Notes: generated by a model not told the origin, from the sequence alone. A stretch of 64,000 bases of DNA from Diabrotica undecimpunctata (GCF_040954645.1 NC_092810.1:11704377-11768376), one strand, 5' to 3'; shown: positions 1 to 12,793, counted from the first letter of the stretch. Program-made: numbers and translations.

Positions 1-42
1 CGAACTGTTAAACGATCATAGCATCGTTACAAAGTTTGGCCA

Positions 43-417
43 ATGAAACAAAGAATAGAGAAACTGTTATTAGCAACGGAAATGGACTTCTGGAGAAGAG
101 CAGCAGGCAAATCAAGAAGAGATCGGATACCAAATGAGAGAATACGAGAAATGATGGGAGTCAAGCATACAATATTTGGTGACATAAAAACAAAACAGTT
201 AATATGGTACGGCCATGTACAGAGTATGCCAGATGACAGCATTCCGAAACAGATTTTGACGTGGACACCACAAGGAAGAAGAAAAAGAGGAAGGCCGAGA
301 AGAAGCTGGAGAGAGGGAATTGAAAAAGAACTAGAGGAAAGAGAAATCCCTCCAGACCTATGGTTAAATAGAGAAGAATGGCGGTTAGGAGTCGAAAGGC
401 GTCGGAGAACGCTGTAA
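43..417 (+). pseudogene. C-terminal end of a non-LTR retrotransposon ORF2
   Basis: An open frame of 124 codons encodes only the tail of a LINE polyprotein. It carries the usual late block IWYGHVQSMPDDSIPKQIL followed by a basic GRRKRGRPRRSW stretch, found after the reverse transcriptase in many insect LINEs. No RT catalytic motif is present, so the copy is cut at its 5' side, possibly by the window edge. A short (TAG)n run at about 423-436, just after the stop, fits a LINE 3' tail. The first Met is internal to the domain and not a true start. Clade not assigned. Confidence 0.75.
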
Positions 418-902
418 ACCGATTAGTAGTAGTAGTAAAATAAAGTTCTCTTTACTGGAATATTAGGCAGTTCCATAACTCTACGCATTGGAGAATCTTT
501 TTTCATATGAAACCCAATTTGTTTCTTAATAATTTACTAAAATTTATATTATTAATAATAAAAAATGTTTTTGATTATTTAATTATTATAATTCTAAAAT
601 TCTCACTATAATCATGATTATATTTTTCTGATTATTATACCATGTTGACGACTAGGAAAGATCGAGCAGTTCCGTATGGGTGTCGTATTATTAGCTGTCT
701 TAGGAAAATTTGAACTCTAAGGTTGATGTTCTGAAAATTTTAAATACAAGTGGCGTTACTTTGTATATATCGTGTCGTGCAAGATATACTGTTCTGATGC
801 TATTCACTTCTGACATTTTAATATAATTTGCAATTTTTATTTGGAATTAATCACAATTTTAGTTTAAAATACTTTTTTTACATCATATGCCAATAGAATG
901 AA
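418..902. other. AT-rich spacer between two LINE copies
   Basis: Between the (TAG)n tail and the next LINE I see only AT-rich sequence without a coding signal, RNA gene or clear repeat. Confidence 0.5.
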
Positions 903-919
903 ATGAAAACGGAAAGAGA

Positions 920-1234
920 ATGGTGGAATTCTGCACATCAAACGAACTAAGGATAACCAACACATTTTTTGATCATAAAATTCAACACAAATACACGTTT
1001 GAAAATATAAGAGAACATAGATCAGTGATAGATTATGTGGTCACAAACAGAAATATTCACCATAAACAGATAGTGGATGTGAGAAGTTTAACGTCACCCA
1101 ATGTGGGAAGCGATCACTATTTGGTACTTGGTAAAATTAGATTCAATGAAAGATGGAAAGAGAAGCTTAAACAAACCAATTCAGAGGAAATAATAAAAAT
1201 AGAAAATTTAAGAGATGACTCCATAAAATCATAA
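920..1234 (+). pseudogene. APE-type endonuclease, C-terminal fragment of LINE
   Basis: The 104-codon frame holds the last two conserved blocks of the exonuclease/endonuclease/phosphatase fold of LINEs: SVIDYVVTNR (the ID-Y-V strand) and VGSDHYLVLGKIR, with the SDH catalytic triplet. The earlier catalytic blocks (QETK-like, GDFN) are absent. In the live element this domain nicks target DNA to prime reverse transcription. The frame differs from that of the RT at 1570, so the copy is broken. Confidence 0.75.
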
Positions 1235-1569
1235 TATCAAAAAAGGCTAGAACAGAAAATACAAATGGAGAATATCGAAAATGAAAGCATGTAGAGACTA
1301 GCTGGAGAAAACTTAAGAAAAATATTCTGGATGCTGCCCGAGAAGCACTTGGAACGAAAATAATAAACAAAAAGTGGTCAACGAAAACACTATGGTTTAC
1401 ACTAGAGGTTAAACAAAAATGTCACCAAAAAAAGAAAGCTTTCCTAAAATATAAGTCAGAAAAAACGAATGAATCATATGAAGAATATAAAAGAATAAGA
1501 ACTGAAACTCATCAAATAGTAAGAAAAACAAAAACAGATTACTGGGAAAGATTCACAAAAGGACTAGAG

Positions 1570-3156
1570 ATGGATTTCTATGGACAACAGAAACAAGTAT
1601 GGCGCTTCATAAGACAACAAAGAAGCAAAATGAAAGAACTAGTTGAAATAGAACACATACAAGAGGATACATGGGTGGCCTTCCTGACAGAAATGTTTAA
1701 AAAACAAAACGAAGAACCTTTACCAGAAACGAGAAATATAATAACTGAGGAAAAGACCGAAATCTCCCAAAACGATGTGAAAGAAGGAATAAACAAATTA
1801 AAAAACAGAAAGTCACCAGGAGAAGGTCAAATACCAAATGAACTCTTAAAATATGGAGGTGATCACCTTGTACAACAACTGCAACTTCTTATTAATAAAA
1901 TAATCACCACGAACAGAATATCATATGAATGGAGGAGAGCGATCATGGTGATGTTCTTCAAAAAAGGAGATAAGAAAGACCCCAATAATTATCGAGCAAT
2001 AAATATATTAAATACAACACTCAAATTGACAACAAGAATAATAGCGACAAAAATAAACGAACGAAGATCTCTGCAAGAGGAACGGCAAGGATTTCGGACA
2101 GGAAGATCATGCACGGATGCAGTTTTTGTAATAAGACAAATAAAAGGAAAGTCGCTGGAATACAACAAACCATCATATATGTATCTGATAGATTTGAAGA
2201 AAGCGTTTGATAGAGTGAGAATTCGGGACGCGATACATTTATTATATGAAAAGGGAATATCACTGGATTTAGTAAAAACTATTGAGAATATTTATAAAGA
2301 TAACATAGCTAAGGTAAGATGTAAAGGAAAACTATCGCAACCTATCAAATATAAAACTGGCATTAGACAAGGAGATTCGCTGAGCCCATTAATATTTAAT
2401 CTGATAATGGATGAAATCATAAAGAAAGTTAAAAAAAGAAGAGGATATAGAATGGGAGAAAAGGAAATAAGGATAATATGCTACGCCGACGATGCCATAA
2501 TAACAGCCGAAAATGAAGATGACCTACAAAGATTAATTAAAGAATTCGAAGATACGGCGCTCATATACAACATGGAGATCTCAACAGAGAAAACTAAAGC
2601 GATAGTGATATCAGCGGAACCGAGACGATGTAAACTAGTCGTAAATAACAAAATAATAGAACAAGTGATGGAAACTGAATACTTGGGAATAAAACTGTCA
2701 AGCTACGGAAAAGTGGAAGAAGAAGTACAAAAACAAGTGAACATGGCAAACAGAGCAGCAGGATGTCTCAACAACACAATCTGGAGAAACAAATACCTCA
2801 CAACGGAACCGAAAACCAGGATATATAAATCAACAATAAGACCGATAATGACGTACACAGCGGAAACAAGAGCAAATACGGCGAAAACACAAAGACTACT
2901 GGAAACAACAGAAATGAAAGTCTTACGAAAAATAACAAACCAAACTCTAAGAGACAGAGTAAGAAGTGAGGAAATACGAGCGAGATGTGGTATAGAGGAA
3001 ATAAACGCGTGGACCAAAAGAAGAAAAGTGGAATGGAATCAACACATCGAAAGAATGACAGAAAATAGAATATTACGAATAGCAAGAGACAAATCGCCAA
3101 ATGGAAGAAGATCATTGGGACGACAGAGGAAAAGATGGTCAGACAACGTCAATTGA
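1570..3156 (+). CDS. LINE reverse transcriptase, open but N-terminally truncated
   Basis: This 528-codon frame covers a full RT domain. Visible blocks are KKGDKKDPNNYRAINIL, ERQGFRTGRSCTDAVF, YLIDLKKAFDRV (first catalytic Asp), GIRQGDSLSPLIFNLIMDE, and CYADDA with the YADD catalytic box at about residues 305-308. A thumb region with TEYLGIKL follows. The C-terminal part ends in a basic segment, GRRSLGRQRKRW, as in other LINE ORF2 proteins. It would copy LINE RNA at a nicked chromosomal site. The start is not natural, because the upstream endonuclease is in another frame. The long open frame suggests a fairly young copy. Confidence 0.8.
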   Translation: MDFYGQQKQVWRFIRQQRSKMKELVEIEHIQEDTWVAFLTEMFKKQNEEPLPETRNIITEEKTEISQNDVKEGINKLKNRKSPGEGQIPNELLKYGGDHLVQQLQLLINKIITTNRISYEWRRAIMVMFFKKGDKKDPNNYRAINILNTTLKLTTRIIATKINERRSLQEERQGFRTGRSCTDAVFVIRQIKGKSLEYNKPSYMYLIDLKKAFDRVRIRDAIHLLYEKGISLDLVKTIENIYKDNIAKVRCKGKLSQPIKYKTGIRQGDSLSPLIFNLIMDEIIKKVKKRRGYRMGEKEIRIICYADDAIITAENEDDLQRLIKEFEDTALIYNMEISTEKTKAIVISAEPRRCKLVVNNKIIEQVMETEYLGIKLSSYGKVEEEVQKQVNMANRAAGCLNNTIWRNKYLTTEPKTRIYKSTIRPIMTYTAETRANTAKTQRLLETTEMKVLRKITNQTLRDRVRSEEIRARCGIEEINAWTKRRKVEWNQHIERMTENRILRIARDKSPNGRRSLGRQRKRWSDNVN

Positions 3157-3220
3157 GGCTAAACACCGAAGTAAAACAGGCATTAAGCCTATTTATAAAG
3201 TAGGAAGAAGAAGAAGAAGA

Positions 3221-5537
3221 TATGTCAATAGATAAGACCTAACTTAAATAGAACAACATTAGAGAATGATACACTGACAACTAGAACAAGACTAAATGTA
3301 TCAGCTATAATACAGCTATAGGCATTATGCACTGACAACAGCTAATTTTAACTAAATAATAACGTCTATAAACAAAATTTTTTCTAGCTATAGGCTGAGC
3401 CTTATCTCCATTTTTCCTATATTACTCTGAATTACTCTAAATATTACTCTGTAAAACTGACGGATAACCCCAAAGGAAAAGTACAGAAGACAAAAAGATC
3501 CTGTCAAAAGTATTTATATATTTTCAGAAAGTTAATTTCCAAATTGGATACAAACATTTTATTTTATTTCCAGGAATAATGCATATATTGCAGGGACAAG
3601 AAAATTAAGGAAAAACATATTTTCAAAATTATACACACCAGTGACCTTTTGTTTCATAAATTCATTAACCGTTAACTATTAGAAATAATATATTATAACT
3701 GCTCGCGTAACCAATCAACCGTGACCTTACACGAAATAATTTTTGTTCATACACTCAATGCCCGTACAAGTAATATGTACAAATATTACCTACATTAATT
3801 ACCTACCCATTAGAGTTACTTAACATTAACAGAATCTTCCAAATCGTTTAAATTAAAGTAAAACGTTCCTGAAACTTTATGCGAAAATAATTCTGGTAAA
3901 AAATGTTTTCTTTATGTCAAGGTTTGTTTTAAGTTTCTCTAATTATTAATAAGACTTTTAAAGAACTTTTAACTTGAAAAGTTAAAAGGCTAATGACAGT
4001 TTAAGGTTAACAGTAAAGCGTTTGGATAATTCACCGTAGAAAATAAACAGGTAGAGATATTAGATTGAAAAAAGGAAGATTATCAACATTATCAAGAAGC
4101 GTAGTTTTCACAATCGGCGTATTAGTCCAGAGAAATAACTTTTTCTTAGAAAATGGCATTCGACTTCGAGTTTTTTCGTTAATATATACTCATAGTAAGA
4201 AAATCTACAGATTTTCTGCAGAAATTTCGACGTGGTTTTGTAATTATTAACAATTTAGCTCAAAATATGAAAAATAACTTTTTTGGCATTTTAAACAAAA
4301 AGCTGTCTTGTCATTTTTTTCTGAAGTTGACCTCTTGCGAGTTATAAGCGATTTAAAATCTGAAAATACGCATTTTTGAGGCTTAAATCATATGAAAATT
4401 ATTAATATTGAAGTTGCCAAATGCCAAAATTGAAGTTTAAACATTCAGTTTCAAAATTCTTAAGAGCAATTTGAGTTTATTTCAATTTAGACCGTTGTTT
4501 TTAATTGTTAATTATATATGTCCACTTGTTGTTTAAGTTTAAGAATATGTAGATTTGCTGTACACATAAGCCATCAAGTTCCCTGTCAGTCTAAGACTAT
4601 GAGTATGAGTTGTGAGGCTCCGCGCAGGATACACTAAAGTAGAAACCCTCAATTCAGAAGAGTGATATCATAGTTTAAACGCGGAATATCCTCAAATTTA
4701 AATGTACACAGCGGCCCTCGAAAACTGCCTGTTTTCTCGATTGCAATTTGCGTTTCCTCATAAGAAATTACAGAATATATAAAGTAGTATATTTATTTGT
4801 GCTTCTCTATAGAAAAACTGACCAGGAGTTGTCGTACAGTGTAGCCAAATCTTGTTCACAAGTAGTAATTATGGTCATACAAAACCTGTATTCTTCCACG
4901 CAGCGATTATTACCATTGTTTAAATAGGACTAGTTAGCCAACGCAATGTATAAATTTGTTTGATTCTAATTGAGACAGTCACTAGATGTCACCACTCTTT
5001 CTGTCTCAATAGATTTTAATATACCATTGTTTGTTTGATATACATTATACTAGATGGTGCTATGTGAAAAAGTTAAGGACTAAACTAAACGTCCATTTTT
5101 GATCCACTGAATTAAATTCACCAGCGTTGCAATATTTCACTGACCTAGTAGCAACAGGTTTACTTACAAAAAACAGACCATGAATCACAACGTGTTCATT
5201 TAAAATAGAGTTATTACTATCAACTAGTAAATATCGTGTCAACTAAAATTGTACATAAACGTACTGTGGCTTCTAAATCTTCCTATATCTAAATAAGTTT
5301 AAAGAATTTAAATATTTTGTTTTATTTGGAAGTGTATTACAAAAATTTGGTTCGAGGTAAGTAAAACATTTTAATTATATGTGTTTAAAACATAAAAAAA
5401 CATTGTATGAGAAATGAACAAATTAGTTATTCAGAAATAAATTTTACCGGATAATACATACATTCGATAATATTTGAAAAAACTGATTTTAAATTAAAAT
5501 AATGTTACTTCCATAATAAATAAATGATTTTTTACAG
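3221..5537. other. AT-rich non-coding stretch
   Basis: No protein or RNA gene could be supported. The only marked feature is the 24-base segment at 4914-4937, which recurs exactly in inverted orientation at 14154-14177. The small open frames at 4065-4250 and 5060-5242 have no recognisable content. Confidence 0.4.
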
Positions 5538-5660
5538 ATGGCCGGAAATATTTGTTGTTATTACAAATGTGGTTTATCACCATACAAAATTCATTGATTA
5601 AGAATGTTCAGATTTCCGACAAAAATCCTTCGGCTTGCCTAAGATGGATATTACACTCTG
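5538..5660 (+). pseudogene. Decayed THAP-type zinc finger exon
   Basis: A poly-pyrimidine run ending in acag directly precedes ATG at 5538, and a strong donor (gtaagt) follows at 5661, so this has the outline of an exon. It reads MAGNICCYYKCGLSPYKIH, then a stop or frame change, then FRFPTK, another shift, and NPSACLRWILHSG. The order Cys-x-Cys-like start, F-x-FP and a late Trp fits the first half of a THAP domain (C2CH zinc finger found in host regulators and P-element transposases). At least two frame breaks make it non-functional. The match is by eye and modest. Confidence 0.35.
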
Positions 5661-6059
5661 GTAAGTAAATAGAAACTTTTTTTATATTCTTTTATTTTAC
5701 ACCGTTTCCGTTACGCAATTAAATTAAAAAAATGTTTATTTTTTTTTTCATTCATCATTTTTTATTATCGCCAGGGTGCACGCGTCATATTCGAGATGCA
5801 TTAATTTGAATTTTACGTTTTCGTTGGTATTATAATTATGATATAATAAACTTCGGAAAAACAAATTAGTGAGTAAATATCAAGTTAATAAACATAAACA
5901 AAGTATTAGATATTTAAATATGTATTTATTTAGCTATCTTTGGTTATTGTATTGAAAAGTAGAAATAAGTTCATCTTTATCGGAGAACTAATTTATACAA
6001 AGGTCCATCTGGGAAAAAATTATTGGTTTCACGTAAAAATTTTATACAGATGTTCGAAG

Positions 6060-7470
6060 GTTCGAAAAGGTATATGAGTGTTAGTTAATAATAAATCTGT
6101 GAAGATATACAGGTGATTTTGGCTATAAACGTTTTTTATCCAGTTTAGAGAAAAATAGTTAAAATAAAAATTGTAGATTCAAAAAGTTCTTCCATTTGTG
6201 AGTTTCTCAATTAAAATATATAAAGAATTCACCAAAATAGTTGCAAAAAACCCTTGATTTTGCAGAAATTTATAAATTTTAATAACTTTGTTTTTGCATA
6301 ATGGTATGTAATGTAACTAATAAAAATAGTGACGATACGTTTATCGTAGAAAGCGATTATGTAAACAACTTTTTGTTGAGCTATCCCAGTTTAAAAAAAA
6401 TTTATGTTTTACGTGCCACAGAAGCCAAGATATTGCAAATTTTGTAATCGCGCTTCATTTTGAAAAAGTTCAAATCTAAAAAAAAAACCGAGCTCAAATG
6501 GTTCTCCATTCTACTTTTTCGAAGCGGTATTTACGATACGAATACCATCATTTTAACGGGTTATAAATTTTTACTTATTTACCGCATATGCCATATGTAA
6601 GTTGGAACGCACAATTCAGATCTTCATTTAGTGTCCCTTCAATTTTCAGCTCTTACTGTTGATAGACAATGGAAGTATGATTTTAAGAATAAAATGCTTT
6701 GGTTTTAAATATAAAATGCTCTCTTGCCTAGTAATGGTCATAGAAGATTCTGTTTCTTTTAGAAAGTGTGTTTTTCGCCAGTTTTTCATAAGCCTCTAAA
6801 TAAGTTTGTGGCGTAAACGATATCAACGTTATTATAAATGTTTATAAACAGATTAAATAACCTATAAACTATTTGCTCTGATTGATATTTAGCGCACTTT
6901 AATAACTTATTCATTTCCATAATTTCAAGGAGCTATGTTACATGTCTTTGCGCAAAAAAGAGTTATTATAATTTATAAATAACTGCAAAAATAAGGTTTT
7001 CTTTTGCAACTATTTCGGTTAATAGTTTTATGTATTTTAATTTGGATACTCTCAAAAATTACATAACTTTTTATGATCTACAACTCTAAAAAAGCTGAAA
7101 AAATCTTAAACAGGTATTTAAAGTCTCTAAAAGGTATATGAGGGGTAGCTGATGACAATTATGTGAAGACTACAGCTAATTTTGCTTTGCTTTTTTATTA
7201 AACAATCGCAAAAAGTGAAAAAAGTTTATGCGCATAAAACGTTACTTATTCATGTTAGAGATATATGATTAAAATAATAGTTATAGATCATAAAATGTTC
7301 TCTAATATTGAGATTTTTATAATTAAAATACATAAAGAATTGACCGAGATAATTTAAAAACCCTTATTTTTAAAGTAAAATTTATAAATGTTAATATAAA
7401 TATAAATAAAATAAATATAAATAACTTTCTTTTTTGTATAACGATATGTAATACAACTATTTAAAATTAT
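6060..7470. repeat. Family of diverged AT-rich repeats in both orientations
   Basis: Three related copies can be aligned by eye. The segment at about 6185-6330 (containing caattaaaatatataaagaa) recurs in direct orientation at about 7290-7465 and in inverted orientation at about 6935-7070. The block before the first copy (about 6060-6180, with aaaggtatatgag) also recurs at about 7125-7240, so a unit of roughly 1 kb seems repeated. No coding content is visible. Confidence 0.6.
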
Positions 7471-9690
7471 GGCAGTTAATGAGTTTTTAAAGTGTGCTAA
7501 ATATCATACAGAACGACCATACAGTTTAAGAGTTATTCAATTTGTTTATCCAGGAGACCGATTATTTAAACAACTGTACTTGTCCAAACAGTCACTCTAG
7601 GGTTATTTTGTAAATAAAAATCGATTTTTATGGCTTTGTTTTAAATTATTAAAAACAAACATCAAGATTATATTAAATTTGTTTTTAAAAATCAGTTTGA
7701 AGAATAACAAATTTTGAGCATATAAAAATTTCTAATAACTTTGTCTTTTTTATGTGATACACTTGTATCTAGGCTCAATATAAAGCTAATAAAAAAAACA
7801 TTTAAAAAAAAACCAAAACCTTCTATTGCCCAGAGGAAATCAAATAGCATTTTTTTTTCTTGTTTAAGAAATTGCAAATATTTTCATTGTTTATTAACAT
7901 TAAGAGCTGAAAATTAAACACATTGTAAAAGAATATCTAAATTTTATAATTCGATTTATAAATGGCATACACAGTGAAGAAGTAAATTAGTTTTGAAACA
8001 TTAAAATAATGGTACTCGTAAAATATCGCCACAGAAAAATGCAAGGGAGATCTGTCCGCTGCAATATCTCAGCTTGTTTCTTGTTATTGGTTATGTAAAT
8101 TTCTGTTTTTTTTTTAATTGTGCTTTTACACCAGCTTTTCATTGAGCCTACGTACAGCCGTATGACATGAAAAATATCAGAAGTAGTATAAATGTTTAGA
8201 AGCTAAAAAGCACTTTTTCAAACTGTTTTTTTAATAAAATGTTGAAGTTTACAAATAAAGCTTCAAATAATCGAATCAAAAAACGTCAAATAACTGTCAA
8301 AGCTTAAACACCCTTTTTAAAGTTTCTCACGGATTTTAAAGATTTAAACAGTGTTAAACAGATAAAGTAATTCATCGACGAGTTAACAATACGAAGCGAA
8401 GTTCTTTAATCAGAATGTGATAAGAAAACGAGTATCAAATTTGGTTTTATATTTCAATAGTCGAATTTAATTGCGGCTATATTGGTGTAATTAAAGAAAA
8501 CCAGTGAAAATCCCAAGAAATAGGTGAGATCCTTTTTTCTTTCTTTCCAGTTTGGGAGAGGGTCTATTAGGTACTCACATTTAGGTATTGTGTTACGGTC
8601 TGGGTAACCAGGACTACACATCTGAACATTTGTAATCCCTGACAAGGTGAACTTCGAAGTGTAATCTTCTCTGTTAATTAACCATGAAAATACATCCTTT
8701 AAAATATTTTTATTCTCTGACAGACTATAGTGTTTTCTTTGTAAGCTTACGGGTCGTTCCGTGGGGTCCGATTGCAAAGTCTCCAGTTGACCAGATCATA
8801 CACTCATTGCAGCTAATGCTCCTCCCTCTTCTTCATTTTCAGCTAACTCTAAGGAGTCCTTAATCCTAAATCCTTAACTTCATCAAAAGAATTTCTATCT
8901 TCGGAAATTGAGTCCATCTCCGTTAACTACATACCCATCCTGGCTGCCATTATGGATTTATCCATCCCTCGTCGTACTAATTCAAAGCCCATGTTGGCGG
9001 TAGGACAAAAAAGAGGACACTTCAATGACAGTCCTCCTGATACTCCTACCATTCTATCTTCATCCGGTATTCTTGCTCTATTAAGCTTTTTTCCTCCTTC
9101 GGCATTTTCGATGCCACCCAAACCAGCCAAAAAATGTCCAAATCTAATCTTTGATTGGATTACTCGATGAAACCTTATTATATTTCCGCTATAGAAATGA
9201 TTTACAAAGATAATCCGTAATACATACAAAAGAACTCTTTTGTATGTATCACCCCACTACAAGAAGCTTAAAAATCCTCCAACATAGATGGTATTCAAAA
9301 GGACATATTGCAGCTCTACATAGGTACAAGGAAAAGATCACTAAAAAACCGTATCACTAGAATCTTAAAAAAGTTAAAAGAACAGCCTACCTCCGACTTA
9401 CAAAAGTATATATAAGTGCATCCTCTGATAAATCTTCTGATGTCAAATCTAATTACAGCATACATGATGAATATAATTTCTCTCTTTCTCTCGTATTTAT
9501 TCATTTTTTCTGCTCTCTGTATATTTTTACTTTATCTTTTGCCAAATTTAGACACGATATTTAATTAAGTAAGAAAACTTTATGTACTTCAAATACTAGC
9601 CCAAGTCCAGTGTGGAAAAAAAATTGTTAATAAAAAATAACCTTAAAATATCCAATCTCTTTTTTAATCGAAAGGTTATCCTTGACAATT
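7471..9690. other. AT-rich stretch, possible 5' part of a decayed LINE
   Basis: No gene is supported. The open frame at 8952-9170 (MDLSIPRRTNSKPMLAVGQK...) lies upstream of and in the same direction as the decayed LINE starting near 9.7 kb, and could be a relic of its ORF1. No zinc knuckle is visible, so this stays a guess. Confidence 0.3.
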
Positions 9691-12470
9691 AAGAGACAGC
9701 CAAGATTCTGGCAGAAAATTTAAAATAAAAGTTTTGCAACAAATCTGGACCTAACCATATATACTCTTTTCTTCCTTCGCCCTTTCATTATTCATCCTCA
9801 GTTTCACAAGATACCAATTATCCGAATTCTCGTATAAACTATTTCGAACTAAAAGCTGCACTCAAATCCTATAAAAACACAAAAATTAGGGTTTTCTAGA
9901 ATGATCTTGAAAAATTTACATTAGGGCACCAACGACCCTCTAAATGAAGCCAGTAAATTTACCACTGACATACCGCTGACAATCGTTAATGAAAGATCTT
10001 GCCCTAATCTATACTAAGATAAAAGAAAGATCATTACAAAAAACAAACGAACACAAACGGGTTATGTCATAAAGACAAATCGTTTTCGGAATCCATATTC
10101 CATCATCAGTGTCTAGGTGTACATTATTTGAGCCACTAAATATCTGGGTAAAAACCCGTTAAAAGTTATAGGTTACAATTTAGTTTAATTATTTAGTCTT
10201 ATATATTAGGATGTTAAAGTTACCAGTGGATATGATAACTCCACTCTCATTTATAAAAAAAACTGTTTCACAAATCCAAGGCAATAAAAATAACCTTCAT
10301 CCTATGAATTTAGTCATCCTTTATTCTTCTATCCTAACTATTTCTCCTATCATCTTCAACAACACAGTTATCTCTGACAGTCAATTCATTTCCGACACAC
10401 TCGCTAATGGGGTTGAAGACAGATTCAATAAAAGTAATATGGCTTTTACTCCCAGTTTTTTAACGCGCTCAATCTTTCTCCACCATCTCGTCAACTCCAC
10501 ACGATGTCACGTTTATAAACGCCTTGTTTACCCTAAATAAACTAATATTTACCTTGTTTTCATGTACAAAATCTGCTGATGATCCCGATGATATCCCTTA
10601 TATAGTTTTAAAAAATCTCTCTAATACATCTCTCTCCAAACTTCTCGAAATTTTTATAACCTTATCTAGAACACACAAATTCCCAGATGTTTGGCGCAAT
10701 TCTATAATCATTCCAATTAAAAAATTTGACCAAACATCTATAACTCCAATATCTTTCTTCTGATTTCTCTTACTTGTATTACCTGCAAACTTCTTGAAAC
10801 AATGATCAATGAAATACTCACTTGGTTCGTTAAACAGTATAATATTATTCCCGACGCTCAATCCGGCTTCCAACGTAATCGGTCTACTATTGATAACTTT
10901 TTTATTTTTCAAACACACATTTCTTAAGCAATCTATAATTAACAAGATGCCGTAGCAACTGTACTTAACGTTGAAGGGGCATTTTATTCAATCTCCAGAA
11001 AAGCAATCATTGACAAAATCTCCCACTATAATTTAAATGGTAATATTTTCTCATTTGTAAAAAAATATCTAATTGAAAGAATCTTTAAAGTCCTTGCCAA
11101 GGGTAAACTTTTTAATCTCTTCCTCAAAATTAGGGTGTCCCTTTAGAATCTGCATTAAGTTTAACTTTATTCATTCTGCCATCAACGAAATCTGCCTCTT
11201 ATCAAATATGTTCAATACGCTGATGACCTAATCATTTACTGCCATGTTAAATCTGTCCCAACCTCATATAAACTTATACAAAGACAAATTAATAAAATTT
11301 TCCATAGGGATTTCCACTCCCTTCCACTTCCCTTCAAAAAATCAAATCTCTGAACTTAAAATCAATTGTTTTAAAAGGTTGAACATTTTTAAAACCCTCA
11401 GTCATCTTCAATGGGGTGCCAATAAAACTACTTCTAGGTCTGAGCGCTTTTCGCTTTAGTCCTATTGAGAGTGTATACCGTGAATCTAATAAACTTTCTC
11501 CTACCCAAGACGATAATCACTTCTACTTTCGTATGCTGCATCTACATTCGCAAATCCATTTAATCCCGTTCATTCCCTAATTGCCACAATGCCGTCTTCT
11601 TCCACTAACAATAACCAACACCTTATCATAAGACCTATACCTCAATTAATTTGTCCACTACTTAAAAATATTGACCTTTTTCTGACTAGTTCATTTCCTC
11701 TACCTTTACTTCCCCTCTGAGCTAAAGATCTCCCTTTAATATATACCTCACTCACAATTTTTAACAAACTTGAATCTTCTAACCTGCTTATAAAGAAAGC
11801 ATTTTTAGAATTTAATTCTCTATACAGATGCTTCTAAAACTACCACTGGTATTGGTTGTGCAGTAACCACTAAACATGAACTTGTAAGATCATCTCGGTT
11901 ACCCTTAATATGCAACGTTTGCACAGGTGAACTATATAGTATTGTGTTGGCTTTTAAATGCATCTCACATCAAAACAGATATATTGCCATTTGTTCAGAT
12001 TAACTTTCATATATCCATTTAGTCAATACAATTTTCACTGAGCACCTATTAGTTCAAAACATTCATGACATAATACCAAAATCTCTCTGCTTACGATGTA
12101 ACAGTCTCTCTCATATGACTGCCTTCTCACACCGGAGTTACTGGTAATAAAACAGCAGATCATTTTGCCAAAGAAGCTACCAACCATGTGGTGACTGAAG
12201 TCACTCCAATTCAACTAGCTAACGAATCTCGAAATTCGTTTTTAAAAAGTCGGTAGAGCATACTTGACAAAACTTAGAACAAAAGAGCAAAACAACTTTT
12301 CATAAACTTCAATCTTTTATTGGTCATCTCTCCCTAGACTTCATAACTAGAAGAGAAGCATCGACTATTACAAGACTACGAATCAACCATACCAAACTTA
12401 CCAACTGCAAATTCACCAACCTGTATAAAGCACTGGACTTGAAACCTACTCTAAGGAACTAGAGAATTGT
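9690..12470 (+). pseudogene. Heavily decayed non-LTR element with RT and RNase H
   Basis: Pieces of a LINE ORF2 follow one another on the plus strand in several frames. RT blocks: DDPDDIPYIVLKNL and WRNSIIIPIKK (about 10570-10720), LETMINEILTWF then AQSGFQRNRSTIDNFF (about 10795-10905), YADDLIIYC (about 11215-11245, the catalytic box). An RNase H domain starts at YTDASKTTTGIGCAV (about 11823-11870) and reaches HTGVTGNKTADHFAKEA (about 12130-12180). A C-terminal block with ITRLRINHTKLTN ends near 12470. RT followed by RNase H fits the I or Jockey group. Stops and shifts throughout show it is old. Confidence 0.75.
10081..10110 (-). ncRNA. Hammerhead-like core motif (candidate)
   Basis: On the minus strand CTGATGA is followed by a 5-bp stem (GGAAT/ATTCC) with a 4-base loop and then GAAAA, the order of the conserved hammerhead ribozyme core (CUGAUGA, stem II, GAAA). 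Outer stems I and III are not convincing by eye. PLEs are known to carry hammerhead motifs in their terminal repeats, so this may be a PLE terminal relic. Confidence 0.3.
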
Positions 12471-12479
12471 CTACCTCTT

Positions 12480-12719
12480 CCTCAACTGTAAATTGTATAT
12501 GTTGATTATGATACTTGAAAATGTTGACTATTTCAATAATTTTGTGTTGAGGAAGTGCCAAAACTAAATCATCTACATATCTTTAAAAAAAAAGGAATGA
12601 AAAAAGTGCAATTGTTGATACAATCACTGATAACATCATCCATGACATAGCTACTTAGAATGGGTGAAAGACTAGATCCCATAGGACTACCAAAAATTTG
12701 TTTCTGGTAGTCCTATGGG

Positions 12720-12721
<2 letters not shown>
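12480..12721 (-). pseudogene. Penelope-like element RT fragment ending in a hairpin
   Basis: On the minus strand the fragment reads FGSPMGSSLSPILSSYVMDD, then, after a frame break, RYVDDLVLALPQHK. These are the two best-kept RT blocks of PLEs (MGSPLSP-like and YVDD). The upstream end of the fragment is a perfect 17-base inverted repeat (12676-12692 with 12705-12721), as if the end had been copied back on itself. A (TA)n tract follows directly. The rest of the RT and the GIY-YIG domain are missing. Confidence 0.7.
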
Positions 12722-12792
<71 letters not shown>

Positions 12793-12793
12793 T
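12722..12793. repeat. (TA)n microsatellite
   Basis: Almost pure TA dinucleotide repeat, directly beside the hairpin that ends the Penelope-like fragment. Confidence 0.95.

Larger units (their letters stand above)
903..3220 (+). mobile_element. 5'-truncated non-LTR retrotransposon (APE endonuclease + RT)
   Basis: This copy runs from the last part of the endonuclease, through a linker broken by frame changes and stops (about 1235-1569), into an open RT frame. It ends in a (GAA)n run at about 3203-3220, typical of a LINE 3' tail. ORF1 and the first part of the endonuclease are missing, as expected from incomplete target-primed reverse transcription. The RT is of the insect endonuclease-RT type; I cannot place the clade firmly. 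Confidence 0.85.
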
